This document shows, in pieces, positions 1 to 9,672 of a stretch of 64,000 bases of DNA. Source of the DNA: CAVSUB01 sp963730995 (lineage in GTDB: Bacteria; Acidobacteriota; Vicinamibacteria; Vicinamibacterales; 2-12-FULL-66-21). How positions within the stretch are numbered: the first letter of the stretch is position 1; the number at the start of each line of letters is the position of its first letter. Position numbers and translations under genes: made by a program. The notes under the pieces are model-generated. The model worked only from the letters and a program-made list of their open reading frames with translations. It was not told the origin of the DNA and ran no database searches. The DNA lies in the NCBI GenBank assembly GCA_963730995.1, contig CAVSUB010000002.1:1113922-1177921 (forward strand). The letters run 5' to 3'.

Positions 1-1
1 G

Positions 2-327
2 CTTGCGCTCATTGCCCTCGATCGTAACGAAGCCTTGCGTTTCGTGACACCGGGCGCGGACATCAGCGTATTGTTCGCGGGCGCCCCGCCAGTGCGCGAG
101 CCGTCCGGCGTGCTCGAAGCGACCGCCATGGAAATGCCGCTCGTCGAGGTCGGCCCGGAGAGTTCTACCGCATGCCGTCCGGGCGCGTCGTAGAAGCCGC
201 CACGGCTGTCGATCGAAAGGTCATCGTCGGGCAATTCGGGCCTGTCGAGATACCGTTCGCCCTTAGGCGCATCGGTGGCGCATGGCGCATCGAGGCGGAG
301 CCGTATTTCCTGCTGATCAATCGATAG
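2..327 (+). pseudogene. 3' end of an unrecognised gene, frameshifted
   Basis: The window opens inside a gene read on the plus strand. The frame starting at base 2 codes for about 54 residues and would stop at base 179, but coding sense moves to another frame at about base 160 (residues FYRMPSGRVVEAA) and ends at the TAG at 325-327 after the residues YFLLINR. A single-base change near 158-163 would restore one frame. The 5' part lies outside the window. I do not recognise the family. Confidence 0.45.
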
Positions 328-431
328 AATGGAGGCAATCTTGTATCGATCTGTCTTCAGGCCTCTGCGTCGCTCGTCGGTCCTGAGTTAGACGGCCCGG
401 ACCTCCTGGACCACATGGCGCGGGTCGCCGT

Positions 432-1349
432 CTAACCGCGCTGATCCTGCTTTAGAAACGTGCCCTGCTCGAGTTCGTCGAAGGCCTGGCGGAGCTCGGC
501 CTGCGTATTCATGACGATTGGGCCGTACCAGGCGACGGGCTCCTGAAGCGGCTGTCCGGAGACCAGCAGGAAACGGATGCCGTTCTCGCCACCCTGGACC
601 ACGACCTCGTCGCCTCGATCGAACAGCACCAGCGTGCGGTCGTCGACCTCCGCAGGCGGTGTGGCATGCGGCCACCATCCGACACTCTCGGTCGGCACGG
701 CGAGTGGTTGAGACGCATTGCAGAAGGTCCCTGATCCACCGAACACGTACGCAAAGGCATGGCGCGAGGTCTCGACCGGCAGTGCCTTTCGTTTTCCCGG
801 CGGGACCGAGACATCGATATACGTCGGGTCCGCCGCAATGCCCTCGACGGGCCCGGTCTTTCCCCAGAAGTGGCCGCACACCAGCCGAACCTGCGTTCCG
901 TCATCGTCTGTGATCTCAGGGATATCGGGCGACTTCACCTCCTGGTAGCGAGGCTTCGTCATCTTGAGCGCAGCAGGCAGGTTGGCCCACAACTGGAATC
1001 CGTGCATCCGGCCGGTCTGATCGCCCTTCGGCATTTCCTGATGGACGATGCCACTGCCGGCAGTCATCCACTGAATGTCGCCGGTTGCGATCGCGCCCCG
1101 GTTTCCCAAACTATCGGCGTGCTCCACCGTACCGGCAAGGACGTACGTGATGGTCTCGATGCCGCGGTGAGGATGCCACGGGAAGCCCGCGAGGTAGTCC
1201 GCTGGCACATCGTTCCGAAAGTCGTCAAGCAATAGGAACGGGTCGTAGTCGGACGTTTGGCCGAAGCCGAACGCACGGCGCAAGTGCACGCCTGCACCCT
1301 CCAACGTGGGCTTGGCTGTGATGAGCTTCTTGACCGCTCGAAGTGACAT
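432..1349 (-). CDS. Pirin family protein (bicupin)
   Basis: A complete 305-residue pirin. The N-terminal cupin carries the usual metal-ligand pattern: His59 and His61 in HPHRGIE, then His103 and Glu105 in IVHQEMP, matching the His/His/His/Glu set of human pirin. The C-terminal cupin is present and ends normally. Pirins are iron-binding; some bacterial members act as quercetinases, others as regulators, and the sequence does not separate these. I start at the ATG at 1349 (MSLRAVKK) because GAGAGG lies about 7 bases upstream; an in-frame start 19 codons earlier adds non-conserved sequence. It stands alone, convergent with the gene tail to its left. Confidence 0.9.
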   Translation of the reverse strand: MSLRAVKKLITAKPTLEGAGVHLRRAFGFGQTSDYDPFLLLDDFRNDVPADYLAGFPWHPHRGIETITYVLAGTVEHADSLGNRGAIATGDIQWMTAGSGIVHQEMPKGDQTGRMHGFQLWANLPAALKMTKPRYQEVKSPDIPEITDDDGTQVRLVCGHFWGKTGPVEGIAADPTYIDVSVPPGKRKALPVETSRHAFAYVFGGSGTFCNASQPLAVPTESVGWWPHATPPAEVDDRTLVLFDRGDEVVVQGGENGIRFLLVSGQPLQEPVAWYGPIVMNTQAELRQAFDELEQGTFLKQDQRG

Positions 1350-1713
1350 GGTGACCTCTCGATACTGTATCTGCGATCCGGTTCGTTTCCGAACGCTCGC
1401 ACGCATCGATCCGAACCTTCAAGGGTCGAGTTGGCGCGCTGATTAGTCGCGGAACGCCATGCTTGCAAGCATATCGACGGATTGCGTCTTTCGTCGGAAG
1501 ATGCAATCGGACCATCACGGCCCTCGGCCACCCACACCAGGAGCAGGCATGCGTGCGGGTCTCGGGAAGGAGACGACCGACAGATCCATCGATGCGACGT
1601 CAATCGCTGCGCGGTACGACGCGTTGATCCGCGTGTCTGAAGCGCGTCGCCATTCGCCGGGTCATCATTGAACGGGCCAGCGTCATTTCCGGCCAGTCAT
1701 TCGACGCGGTGGA
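1350..1713. other. Intergenic stretch, nothing recognised
   Basis: About 360 bases between the pirin start and the end of the LysR fragment. I see no protein-like frame, RNA gene or strong hairpin here. The pirin promoter must lie at its left edge. Confidence 0.5.
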
Positions 1714-2221
1714 TTACTTGACGGCCTGCACTTGAGCGACAAATGTCTGCAGCAAGGGCGACGAATTGTCCTTCTTCCAGACCAGGTTGTATGGGATCCG
1801 GATATTCATATCAACGACCGGGAGCAGGGCGACACCTCGGGGGCAGTGCCAGCGTATCGACTCGGTTTGCCAGGCGATCCCGATCCGGCATTGGACAAGA
1901 CCCAATTGGGTATCGCGATCTGTCGCTTCCTGAACAATGCGTGGAGCGGTGAGGCCACCGCGAGCACACGCCCGCATCAACTCATCATGGAAAGCGGGAT
2001 TGGCCCATCGCTGGAACCCGACGAACGAAATGTTCCGCAGATCCCGCAACCGAATTCGTGTCAGTTTTGTTAGAGGATGCCCTTTGGGCACTGCCAATAC
2101 CAATCTTTCCTGCGCGAATTGCCAGTGCGCCAAGTCCTTGTGCCACGGTGCAATCGTGGCGGCAAACCCGGCGTCCAGTCGGTCTGATAAGACGGCATCA
2201 ACCTGATGGACAGAAAGCAGA
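1714..2221 (-). pseudogene. LysR-type regulator, C-terminal (effector-binding) fragment
   Basis: About 169 codons matching the second half of a LysR substrate-binding domain: AVLSDRLDAGF, then LVLAVPKGHPLTKL, then LVWKKDNSSPLLQTF near the C-terminus, where LysR proteins typically end. The helix-turn-helix and the first half of the binding domain are missing. At about 2221-2228 the sequence switches abruptly to a PAS-domain gene read in the same direction but another frame. The fragment cannot bind DNA as it stands. It is either a deletion scar or an assembly join. Confidence 0.75.
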
Positions 2222-2999
2222 TGCTGCCCGTCGCGAACCACCGCGTCACGTTCCCGTCATCATCCAGAAGGGGGTTGTATCGAATGAGAAACCAGCGGTA
2301 CGTGCCGTCCGCAGCACGGCGAATTCTCACTTCGCTCTCGAATGGTGCGCTGCGCGCAAGCCCCTCTCGCCTGGCATCGGCGAACGCTTCGATGTCGTCG
2401 GGGTGGTAGACCCGTTCACGCCAGCCGTCGCGTTGGAAGTCCTCCAGCGACAGACCGCCATACGTGAGTGAGAATCGATTGGCATAGAGAAGCCGGCCTT
2501 CCGCACTGAAGACGATGATCGGCAGCTGCGTGGCGTCGGTCATCTGCCGTAGCTCTTTCTCGTCCTGACGCAGCTTCATCTGCGCTTGCTTCAGATCGTC
2601 GATGTCCGTATTCGTCCCGTACCACCCTGCCAGCGCGCCGGACTCATCGCGAATCGGCACCATGCGGATCAAATACCACCGGTACTCACCGTCGAATCTT
2701 CGAAAGCGCGCTTCGGCCTCCTTGGGTTGTCCCGCCGCCAGGACGCGCTGCCACGTGTCGAGCAGTCCCGGCCGATCATCGTGATGAATCACCGAGACCC
2801 ACCCCCAGCCTTGGCTGTTCTCCTGGGACAGGCCGGTGTAGTCCATCCACTGCTGGTTGACGAATTGAACAGCCCCGTCTGGCGCGGAGCGCCAGATGTG
2901 CGCCGGGATGGCGTTGACCACCCGAAGATCGTTGAGTTCCGGAGGTGTCACGGAGCCTTTTCTCGGGGCGAAGCTACCACCAGCTATCGGCTTGGGCAA
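2222..2999 (-). pseudogene. PAS-domain signalling protein, 3' truncated
   Basis: About 259 codons encode two PAS domains (PAS_3 type), roughly residues 25-140 and 155-258. The first ends with the expected GWYGTNTDIDDLK linker motif; the second reaches GNVTRWFATG, the point where the same TDIDD linker should follow, and is cut there. No output domain (histidine kinase, GGDEF or LuxR helix-turn-helix) remains. The frame runs on for another 50 codons of nonsense over the LysR fragment, so the apparent 309-residue product is a chimera. Confidence 0.75.
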
Positions 3000-3163
3000 G
3001 CTAGGAGGTACACGGCGATCTGCTTGATCATCCGTTCATAATCCGAGAGAGTTGTTGGGGGCAACCTTCGTCCGCATGCAATCCGCATCAAGGCGGTGGC
3101 GTCCACCGAGGTTGACCGAAGATCGTTTATCAGACCGGTGCTCGGCTGTCCGACAGTCGAGGG

Positions 3164-3844
3164 TTACTTGTCGGCTTTGGCTTCTCCGACAACGATGCTC
3201 GCCGCGCTGACCAGCTCGTCGTGCGTGGGGAACTTTCCTAGACCAGAGAGGCCTTCCTTGCCGCACTCGATGTTGGCCCAGCGCACGACACCGTCGCGGT
3301 CGATCAGGAACTGTCCCTTCATCTGTGTGAACGTCGACGCGAAGTCCCGCTCATCTGTCGGCGTGAGCTGATAGCCGTCCAGCTTGGCGAGCGCGGCCGC
3401 GGCCGCGGGCACCGGCAGCGGAGCCGGGAGCTCTCCCGTCGGGTTGACGTGCGTCTGCTCCATCAGGTGCTGCAGCTCGGGCGTGGGACCGGGCCGCGGC
3501 ACGCCGTACGAACGGTGGGTGCTCAGCTGCGGATCGGCGCCGAGCGCCATGCGCGTGGGTCTGAACTTGAAGTACAGGCGCGCATTGTCCAGCTCGGTGC
3601 CGACGATGGCGAGCGACTCGACGCCGAGCGATTTCAGCCGCTCCGACGTCGTCGCCATCTGCGCGAGCGCGCGGCGGCAGAACGGGCAGTACAACCCCGG
3701 GAAGAGGCCGAGGAGCAGCAGCGTCTTTCCCTGATAGTCCGCCAGGGAGATCGTCCGCTCCTCGTGTATCGCCGGGACAACGAAATCCGGCGCGGGCTCG
3801 CCGGGCTGTACCGGCGTCTGGACTGGGTTGGTCATTGATTTCAT
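3164..3844 (-). CDS. Peroxiredoxin-like (AhpC/TSA fold) protein
   Basis: A 226-residue thioredoxin-fold protein. Near residues 50-58 it has PGLYCPFCRRAL, placing a CPFC redox pair (Cys53, Cys56) after the first strand and helix as in AhpC/TSA proteins. A Gly-Leu-Phe-Pro stretch precedes it. An insert rich in Ala and Pro lies around residues 130-150, and the C-terminal FLIDRDGVVRWANI strand is typical of the fold. Likely a cytoplasmic thiol peroxidase or bacterioferritin-comigratory-type enzyme. Two candidate starts, 3844 (MKSMTNP) and 3835 (MTNP), share the GAGAG-like ribosome site; I chose the longer one. Confidence 0.8.
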   Translation of the reverse strand: MKSMTNPVQTPVQPGEPAPDFVVPAIHEERTISLADYQGKTLLLLGLFPGLYCPFCRRALAQMATTSERLKSLGVESLAIVGTELDNARLYFKFRPTRMALGADPQLSTHRSYGVPRPGPTPELQHLMEQTHVNPTGELPAPLPVPAAAAALAKLDGYQLTPTDERDFASTFTQMKGQFLIDRDGVVRWANIECGKEGLSGLGKFPTHDELVSAASIVVGEAKADK

Positions 3845-3915
3845 CCGCTCTCGTGTGTGGTGCTCGTACGTGCTTAATCGGTGCCGCGGGCGCTGTGAAC
3901 TGCCCATTGTACACG

Positions 3916-6900
3916 TCAGCAGAGGAACGGGAGCAGGAGGAGAGAGTCGGGATCGAGCCCGGTGCGTTCCGACAGCACGCGGGCTTTCTCCATGAACTCC
4001 TCGGCGCGGGCGCGGTCGCCGCGATCCAGGTGGATCGTGGCCAGGCCGTCGTAGCAGGGGAGGATCAACTGCGGCTCGCCGATTCGCTCGGCGAGCGCGA
4101 GCGCCTCGCCGTAGGCGTCATACGCTTTCTGGAGCTCTCCGCGGCATTGATGGATCTGCGCCATGACGACCAGCGGAACGGCGAGGTGGTCCAGCTGCCC
4201 GAGGTTGCGGTCGAGCGCGGCGGATGCCATCGCCGCCTGAAGGCCTTCGGTTTCGCAGCGGTCGGTGAGCGCGCAATACGCGGCTGCGAGGTTCGCGTAG
4301 ATGTACGACTGAAGCGAGGCGGCGCCGATCTTCGACGCGACCTCGAGCCCCGTCAGGGAGACGTCTATCGCGCGCTTCGGTTCGATCGTGCTGTACAGCA
4401 CGCCCAGATTGGCGTACGCGCGGCAGGCGACCTCGAGCAGGCCGGACTCGCGCGATGTGGCGAGGCTGCGCTCGACGCACTCGCGCGCGGCGTCGAGCCG
4501 GCCCGATCGTGCGAGCGCGACGCCGATTGTATTGGTCGCGTGGGCGATCGCGGCTGTCGCCGCCTTCCGGACCTGGATCGCATCGGGCGGCTGTGCCGCG
4601 AGCGCCTGCTCCGCCGATCCAAGCGCACGCGCGGCCCACTCGACCGCCTTGGCGTTGTCTCCGGTACGAAAGGCGGCGAGCCCAAGCTCCTGATAGAGAT
4701 GGGCCGCCTCGATGGGCTCCGACGTGCCCGCAAGCGCCTCCAGCGCGCGATTGAACGACGCCATCGCCTGGTCGCGGTCTCCGGTCTGCCAATGGAGTGC
4801 GCCGATCTTGCGAAGTGTCCGGGCCTCGTGGACGGTCGCCCGGGCCGCGCGGTGCGCCTCGCCGACGCTGTTGTAGTGCTCCATGGCCGCCGCGCGCTCG
4901 CCAAGGAGCGCGAGGAGATCCGCGAGACGCTCCTGCACCGGCAGCCGCGACGCGTCACCCGCGCTCGTGTCCTCCAGCACTTCGAGGGCGCGTCGGCAGT
5001 GCTGGACCGCTTCGTCGAGGGCATACACGGTGTGCGCAGCGTCGGCGGCGGTGATCAGCGCGCCCGCGGTTCGGGCGGGGTCCGCCAGCCGTCCTGCGCA
5101 GTAGAGATGGTGCGCGATTCCCGTGGTGTACCGGCGGGACGGCGCGTCGAGCTTCGCCAGCGCGTCGGCGATCCGCAGGTGCAGCCGCTGCCGCCGGATC
5201 TGCGGGATTGCGTCGGTGAGCGTGTGACAAATCAACTGATGGGAAAAGCGCCACGTGAACTCCCGGCGCCCGGATGGACCCCGCAGGATGCCGGCCTGCT
5301 CGCCCTCGTCGAGCGCCGAGATCAGCGCGTCGCCGTCGATCTCGGCCACCTGTTCGAGGAGGTCCGGGTCGAAGTGCCGGCCTATCACGGCCGCCGCTCT
5401 CAGCACGGTCAGCGTCTCGGGCGTAACGCGCTGCGTCCTGCGGTCCAGGACGATCCGCACGGAGTCGGGGATCTCACCCGCGTCGAGATCGAGCTCGCGC
5501 GTCCAGTGGTCGCGCGCATCGAACAGACGGCCGTCGTCCTTCAGGTGCCGGAAAAGCTCGGCGACGAAGAACGGATTCCCGCCGGTGTGATCGGCGAATG
5601 CCTGTACGACCCTCGCCGGAGGGTTGGCCGTGCCGAGCGCGCTGAGCAGGGTCTGCACGTCGGACTGGGCGAGTGGCTGCAGTGCGATCGAACGGGCGTG
5701 ACGCTGTCCGACGAGCTGATCGAGCGCCGCCTTGATCGCGTGTGGGGTGAGGTCTCGTGACTGACCGCGGACCCGGTCCAGCAAGCCGTGGAGCCGGCTC
5801 TTCGCGGCCGCCGGCGTCATCGCGATTCCCACCTCGCGATAGGCGGCTACGACGAGGATGGGGAGGCCGGCGAGCTGCGGGGCGAGGTGTTGCGTCAGCT
5901 GCAGCGTCGATTCGTCCGCCCACTGCAGATCGTCGAGGAAGATGACGAGCGGCGTCGCCTGGCCCGCGCGGGCGAGGAACTCCCGGAAATTCGTGAACAG
6001 GTACCGCTGCTGCAAGTGCGCTGGCAGGTCCAGCGGCGTCGGCATGTCGGGAAAGAGCCGATGGAGCTCGGGCATCAGCCTCGCGAGCTCCGGTGCGCTC
6101 GCACCAACTGCCTGGCGGAAGACCGCCGGCGGCATCAGTCGCGATGCTTCCTCGAGCACCTCGATGAAGGGGATCAGCGGGGGCGTACCCTCGTGCTCGT
6201 AACACCGCCCGGCCAGCGTCTGACACCCGAGGCGCCGCGCGGCAGTCAGCGTTTCTTCCGCGAGCCGGGTCTTCCCGATCCCCGCGTCACCGAGGAGCAG
6301 AATGAAGCTGCCGCGGCCGGACCTCGCCTGCTCGACGCACTGCAGCAGCTGAGAGCGCTCGGGTTCGCGTCCGATCAGCCTCGTCCCGTGGTCGCCCGCC
6401 GGTCGATCGGCGATCCCTGACGGCGGTTGCGTGGCGAGGGAGGAGAGATCGACAGACAGGCGGCGCAGCGCCGTGCGAACCTCCCCGAAGGACTGGTGTC
6501 GCGCCGCCGGATCCTTCGCGAGCAGTCGGTCGACCAGCGAATCGAGCGCTCCCGGAATCGTCGGCAGCCGCTCGGAGAGCCTCGCGGCCGGCTCCTCGAG
6601 GATCGCGTCGAACGTCGCGTCGACGCCGCCTCGGGCGAACGGGTTTCTGCCCGTGAGCAGCTCGTAGAGCAGAATGCCGAACGCGAACAGGTCGCAGCGA
6701 CGATCGGCCGCCTCGCCTCTAATCTGCTCCGGCGCCATATAGGCGGGCGTACCGCGCACGACGCCCGCTTCATCCGCCGCGACCGCGATCACGCCGGTCT
6801 GGTCGATCGCCTCGGTTCGCGGCAGGCGTGCGGCGAGGCCGAAGTCCATGACCTTGATGTGGCCATCCTCGGTGAGCATCACGTTGGCCGGCTTCAGGTC

Positions 6901-7290
6901 GCGGTGGACGACGCGCCTCTTGTGCGCCGCTTCGAGCGCCTCGGCGATCTCCTCCGCCACGCGCAGTGTTTCCGCGAGCGGCAGCGGCCCGGCCCTCAGC
7001 CGCTGTTCGAGCGACTGGCCGCGGACGAACTCCATCGCAATGCAGGGGCGGCCCTTGAGCGCCGTGACCTCGTAGATCGAGCAGATGAACGGGTGATCCA
7101 GGGCGGCGGCCGCGCGCGCCTCGCCGAGCAGCTGGTCGAGGCCGTCGGTCTCGCCGGGCGCGGTGACGAACTTGAGCGCCACCTTTCGGTCCAGCATCAC
7201 GTCGTCGGCGAGGCAGACTTCGCCCATGCCGCCGCGTCCGATGATTTCGACGACGTGATAGCGGGGCCCGTCCGGCGAGTTGAAGGTCAT
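3916..7290 (-). CDS. Ser/Thr protein kinase fused to AAA ATPase and TPR repeats
   Basis: An uninterrupted 1124-residue signalling protein. Residues 10-275 are a PknB-type kinase with all key residues: Gly-rich loop GRGGMGEV (18-25), Lys40, HRD 129-131 with Asp131, DFG 149-151 and an APE-like MAPEQ. A linker leads to an AAA_16-type ATPase with Walker A GDAGIGKT (334-341) and Walker B LVIFLDD (448-454), then a winged-helix-like region near 620-720. The last 400 residues are tetratricopeptide repeats. No transmembrane segment is visible, so it should be cytoplasmic, unlike the other kinases here. The build resembles PknK/MalT-like STAND regulators, but no C-terminal DNA-binding domain is seen. 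It may be a phosphorylation-controlled scaffold. Confidence 0.92.
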   Translation of the reverse strand: MTFNSPDGPRYHVVEIIGRGGMGEVCLADDVMLDRKVALKFVTAPGETDGLDQLLGEARAAAALDHPFICSIYEVTALKGRPCIAMEFVRGQSLEQRLRAGPLPLAETLRVAEEIAEALEAAHKRRVVHRDLKPANVMLTEDGHIKVMDFGLAARLPRTEAIDQTGVIAVAADEAGVVRGTPAYMAPEQIRGEAADRRCDLFAFGILLYELLTGRNPFARGGVDATFDAILEEPAARLSERLPTIPGALDSLVDRLLAKDPAARHQSFGEVRTALRRLSVDLSSLATQPPSGIADRPAGDHGTRLIGREPERSQLLQCVEQARSGRGSFILLLGDAGIGKTRLAEETLTAARRLGCQTLAGRCYEHEGTPPLIPFIEVLEEASRLMPPAVFRQAVGASAPELARLMPELHRLFPDMPTPLDLPAHLQQRYLFTNFREFLARAGQATPLVIFLDDLQWADESTLQLTQHLAPQLAGLPILVVAAYREVGIAMTPAAAKSRLHGLLDRVRGQSRDLTPHAIKAALDQLVGQRHARSIALQPLAQSDVQTLLSALGTANPPARVVQAFADHTGGNPFFVAELFRHLKDDGRLFDARDHWTRELDLDAGEIPDSVRIVLDRRTQRVTPETLTVLRAAAVIGRHFDPDLLEQVAEIDGDALISALDEGEQAGILRGPSGRREFTWRFSHQLICHTLTDAIPQIRRQRLHLRIADALAKLDAPSRRYTTGIAHHLYCAGRLADPARTAGALITAADAAHTVYALDEAVQHCRRALEVLEDTSAGDASRLPVQERLADLLALLGERAAAMEHYNSVGEAHRAARATVHEARTLRKIGALHWQTGDRDQAMASFNRALEALAGTSEPIEAAHLYQELGLAAFRTGDNAKAVEWAARALGSAEQALAAQPPDAIQVRKAATAAIAHATNTIGVALARSGRLDAARECVERSLATSRESGLLEVACRAYANLGVLYSTIEPKRAIDVSLTGLEVASKIGAASLQSYIYANLAAAYCALTDRCETEGLQAAMASAALDRNLGQLDHLAVPLVVMAQIHQCRGELQKAYDAYGEALALAERIGEPQLILPCYDGLATIHLDRGDRARAEEFMEKARVLSERTGLDPDSLLLLPFLC

Positions 7291-7403
7291 GGATGGCGTA
7301 GTCGGGTCGATCTTATAGCGTCACCGCGGCCACCGACAGCACCACACCGATGACAGGATTCTGCTGATTCGCATACATTGTCGGAAACCTGAAGGAGCAC
7401 ACC

Positions 7404-9510
7404 ATGCTCAGCGTCCTGCGTCGTGCGCCCGTCGTTGTCCTCTGCCTCGTCCTGGTCGGCAAACCGACGGTCCTGGCCCAGGCACCAGCGAAAGGCACGG
7501 AGATTCTCTGGGATCGATACGGCGTCCCGCACATCTTCGCGCCGGACCACGCCGAGCCTGTTCTACGCGTACGGCTACGCGCAGATGGAAGCGCACCGCG
7601 AACTGCTGCTGCGGCTCTACGCGCAGGCACGCGGGCGCGGCGCCGAGTTCTACGGCGCCAACTACTTGGCCGCGGATCGATGGGTGCGAACCAACGGCAT
7701 CCCTGAAACGGCGAAGAAGTGGGCGGCGGGACAGAGCGCGGAGTTCGGTCCGTTGATCGAGTCGTTCGTGCGCGGGTTGAACGCCTGGGCGGCCGAGCAC
7801 AAGGCCGACCTCAGTGCCGAGGCGCAGCGGGTGTTGCCAGTCAGCGTCGAAGACGTCTACGCGCACTGCCTGCGGGTCATTCACTACGACTGGATCATCA
7901 ATCCCGCAAAGCTCGTCTACGCGACTGGCGCGCGCCGACGTCGAGACCCACGGCTCCAACGAGTGGGCCATCGCCGCGTCCCGGTCGGCGACGGGTAAGG
8001 CGATGCTGATGAGCAACTCGCACCTCGCAGTGGGGTGACATCCACACCTACTTCGAAGTGCAGCTCACAGCGCCAGGCGTGACGTCGTACGGCGCGGTGT
8101 GGGTCGGCTTTCCGGTGCTGCGTCAGTGCTTCACCGAGTACCTGGGCTGGACCCAGACGACGAACAATCCTGCCGAGTCGGATCTGTATCGCCTGATGTT
8201 GAAAGACGGCGGTTACGTGCTCGACGGACAGGTGAAGCCGTTCGAGACGCACACCGAAGCGATCAAGGTACGGGAAGCGAACGGGTCACTTCGCGACGTG
8301 CTGCTCGACGTCCGTCGCACGCGTGCATGGACCGGTCGTCGCCGATCGCGACGGCATGACCGATCGCGATGCGCGTGGCCGCCATCGATCGTCCGCGGCT
8401 CTTCGAGCAGTTCTGGCGCATGGGCCTGGCCACGAACCTCGACGAATGGCAAGACGCGATGCGCATGCAGCAACTGCCGCTGTTCAACACCGCGTACGCC
8501 GACCGCGACGGTCACATCGCCTACGTCTACAACGCGACGCTGCCGGTGCACACGACCGGCGACTATCGCTTCTGGCAAGGCGTCGTGCCCGGCGACGAGT
8601 CCGAGCTCATCGCCACCACGATTCATGCCCTACGACGCCATCCCCAAGGTGATCGACCCGCCGACGGGCTGGGTGCAGAACTCCAACGACATGCCGTGGA
8701 CGTCGGTGTATCCGATGATGCTCGACTCCACGAAGTTCGCCGCCGGCTTCGCCGCGCCCCAGGGCATCACGCAGCGCGCGCAGCGCGGCATCCGCATCCT
8801 GAGCACCGCACCGGCCAAGATGACGTTCGAGGACATCAAGAAGTGGAAGCTGTCGACGCATGTCGAGACCGCCGATCAGTTCGTGGACGAGATTGTCTCG
8901 ACGGCCAAGGCGATGGGGACCGACCGCGCGAAGCGGGCGGCGGACGTGCTCGCCAGATGGGATCGAGAGGCGGAAGTCGGAAGCGACGGCACGCTGCTCT
9001 TCTACAAGTTCATGACCGCCGCCGGCCAGAGCTTCGCGCTCCATCGGCGGGTTCACGGTACCGACCGACGATCGGCGTCCGCTCGAGACACCGCGCGGTT
9101 TCAACGATCCAGCAAAGGCCATGGCGACGCTCGACACCGTGGCCGGCGAGGTCGAGAAGGAATACGGCTCGCTCAACGTCAAGTGGGGCGATGTGATGCG
9201 CTTCCGCCGCGGCAACGCCGACCTGCCCGGCAACGGCGCGCCGTCGCAGCTGGGCGCGATTCGCACGATTGGCGTCGCCCCGTTCGTGAACGGCAAGACC
9301 AAGGCAGTCTCGGGCGACACGTTCTTCGCCGTGATCGAGTTCTCGACGCCGCAGCGCGCTGAAGTGCTGCTCAACTACGGCAACTGGTCGAAGAAGGGCT
9401 CGAAGCACGTCGAGGATCAGCTGCCGCTCGCCTCGCGCAAAGAGATGCGGCCGATGTGGCGGTTGAAGAAGGACATCGAGGCAAATCTCGAAGGTCGCAA
9501 AGTGTTCTAG
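7404..9510 (+). pseudogene. Penicillin acylase family (Ntn hydrolase), multiply frameshifted
   Basis: Acylase sequence runs from the ATG at 7404 (GGAG upstream, then a signal peptide ending near VLAQAPA) to the TAG at 9508-9510, but it passes through all three frames with about seven shifts, near 7556, 7927, 8033, 8320, 8360, 8628 and 9048. Landmarks in order: LWDRYGVPHIFA, FYAYGYAQMEAHREL, the self-cleavage site ETHG|SNEWAIA whose Ser would be the N-terminal nucleophile of the beta chain, HGPVVADRDGM, YADRDGHIAYVYN, GWVQNSNDMPW, and the C-terminal half ending EANLEGRKVF. No in-frame stop codons appear inside the conserved blocks, which favours sequencing indels over slow decay. The intact enzyme would be an exported amidase for N-acyl homoserine lactones, beta-lactams or similar substrates. 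Confidence 0.8.
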
Positions 9511-9523
9511 TGGACAGTCCACT
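9509..9523. terminator. Short palindrome at the end of the acylase gene
   Basis: AGTGGA-CAG-TCCACT is a perfect 6-base inverted repeat that overlaps the acylase stop codon. It is followed by a short T/A-containing stretch but no true T-run. It may be a weak terminator. Confidence 0.25.
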
Positions 9524-9672
9524 ATTGTCTAGTGCCGCCAGCGCGATAGGACTGCCTGGCCAGGCCGAACAGCGCACCATCCGTTGGATGATTGCCCTCC
9601 CGCTTTGTGTAGGCACATAATCTGCCATTCACGTCAGGGCGGTGGGTTCGCCACAACACTCCCGGGGGAGCC

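Noticed and set aside
3835..5760. A 641-codon open frame on the plus strand, opposite the large kinase-ATPase gene.
   Set aside because: It is a shadow: the minus strand holds a complete, motif-rich 1124-residue protein, and the plus-strand product is Arg-rich with no recognisable domain, as expected from GC-rich antisense frames.
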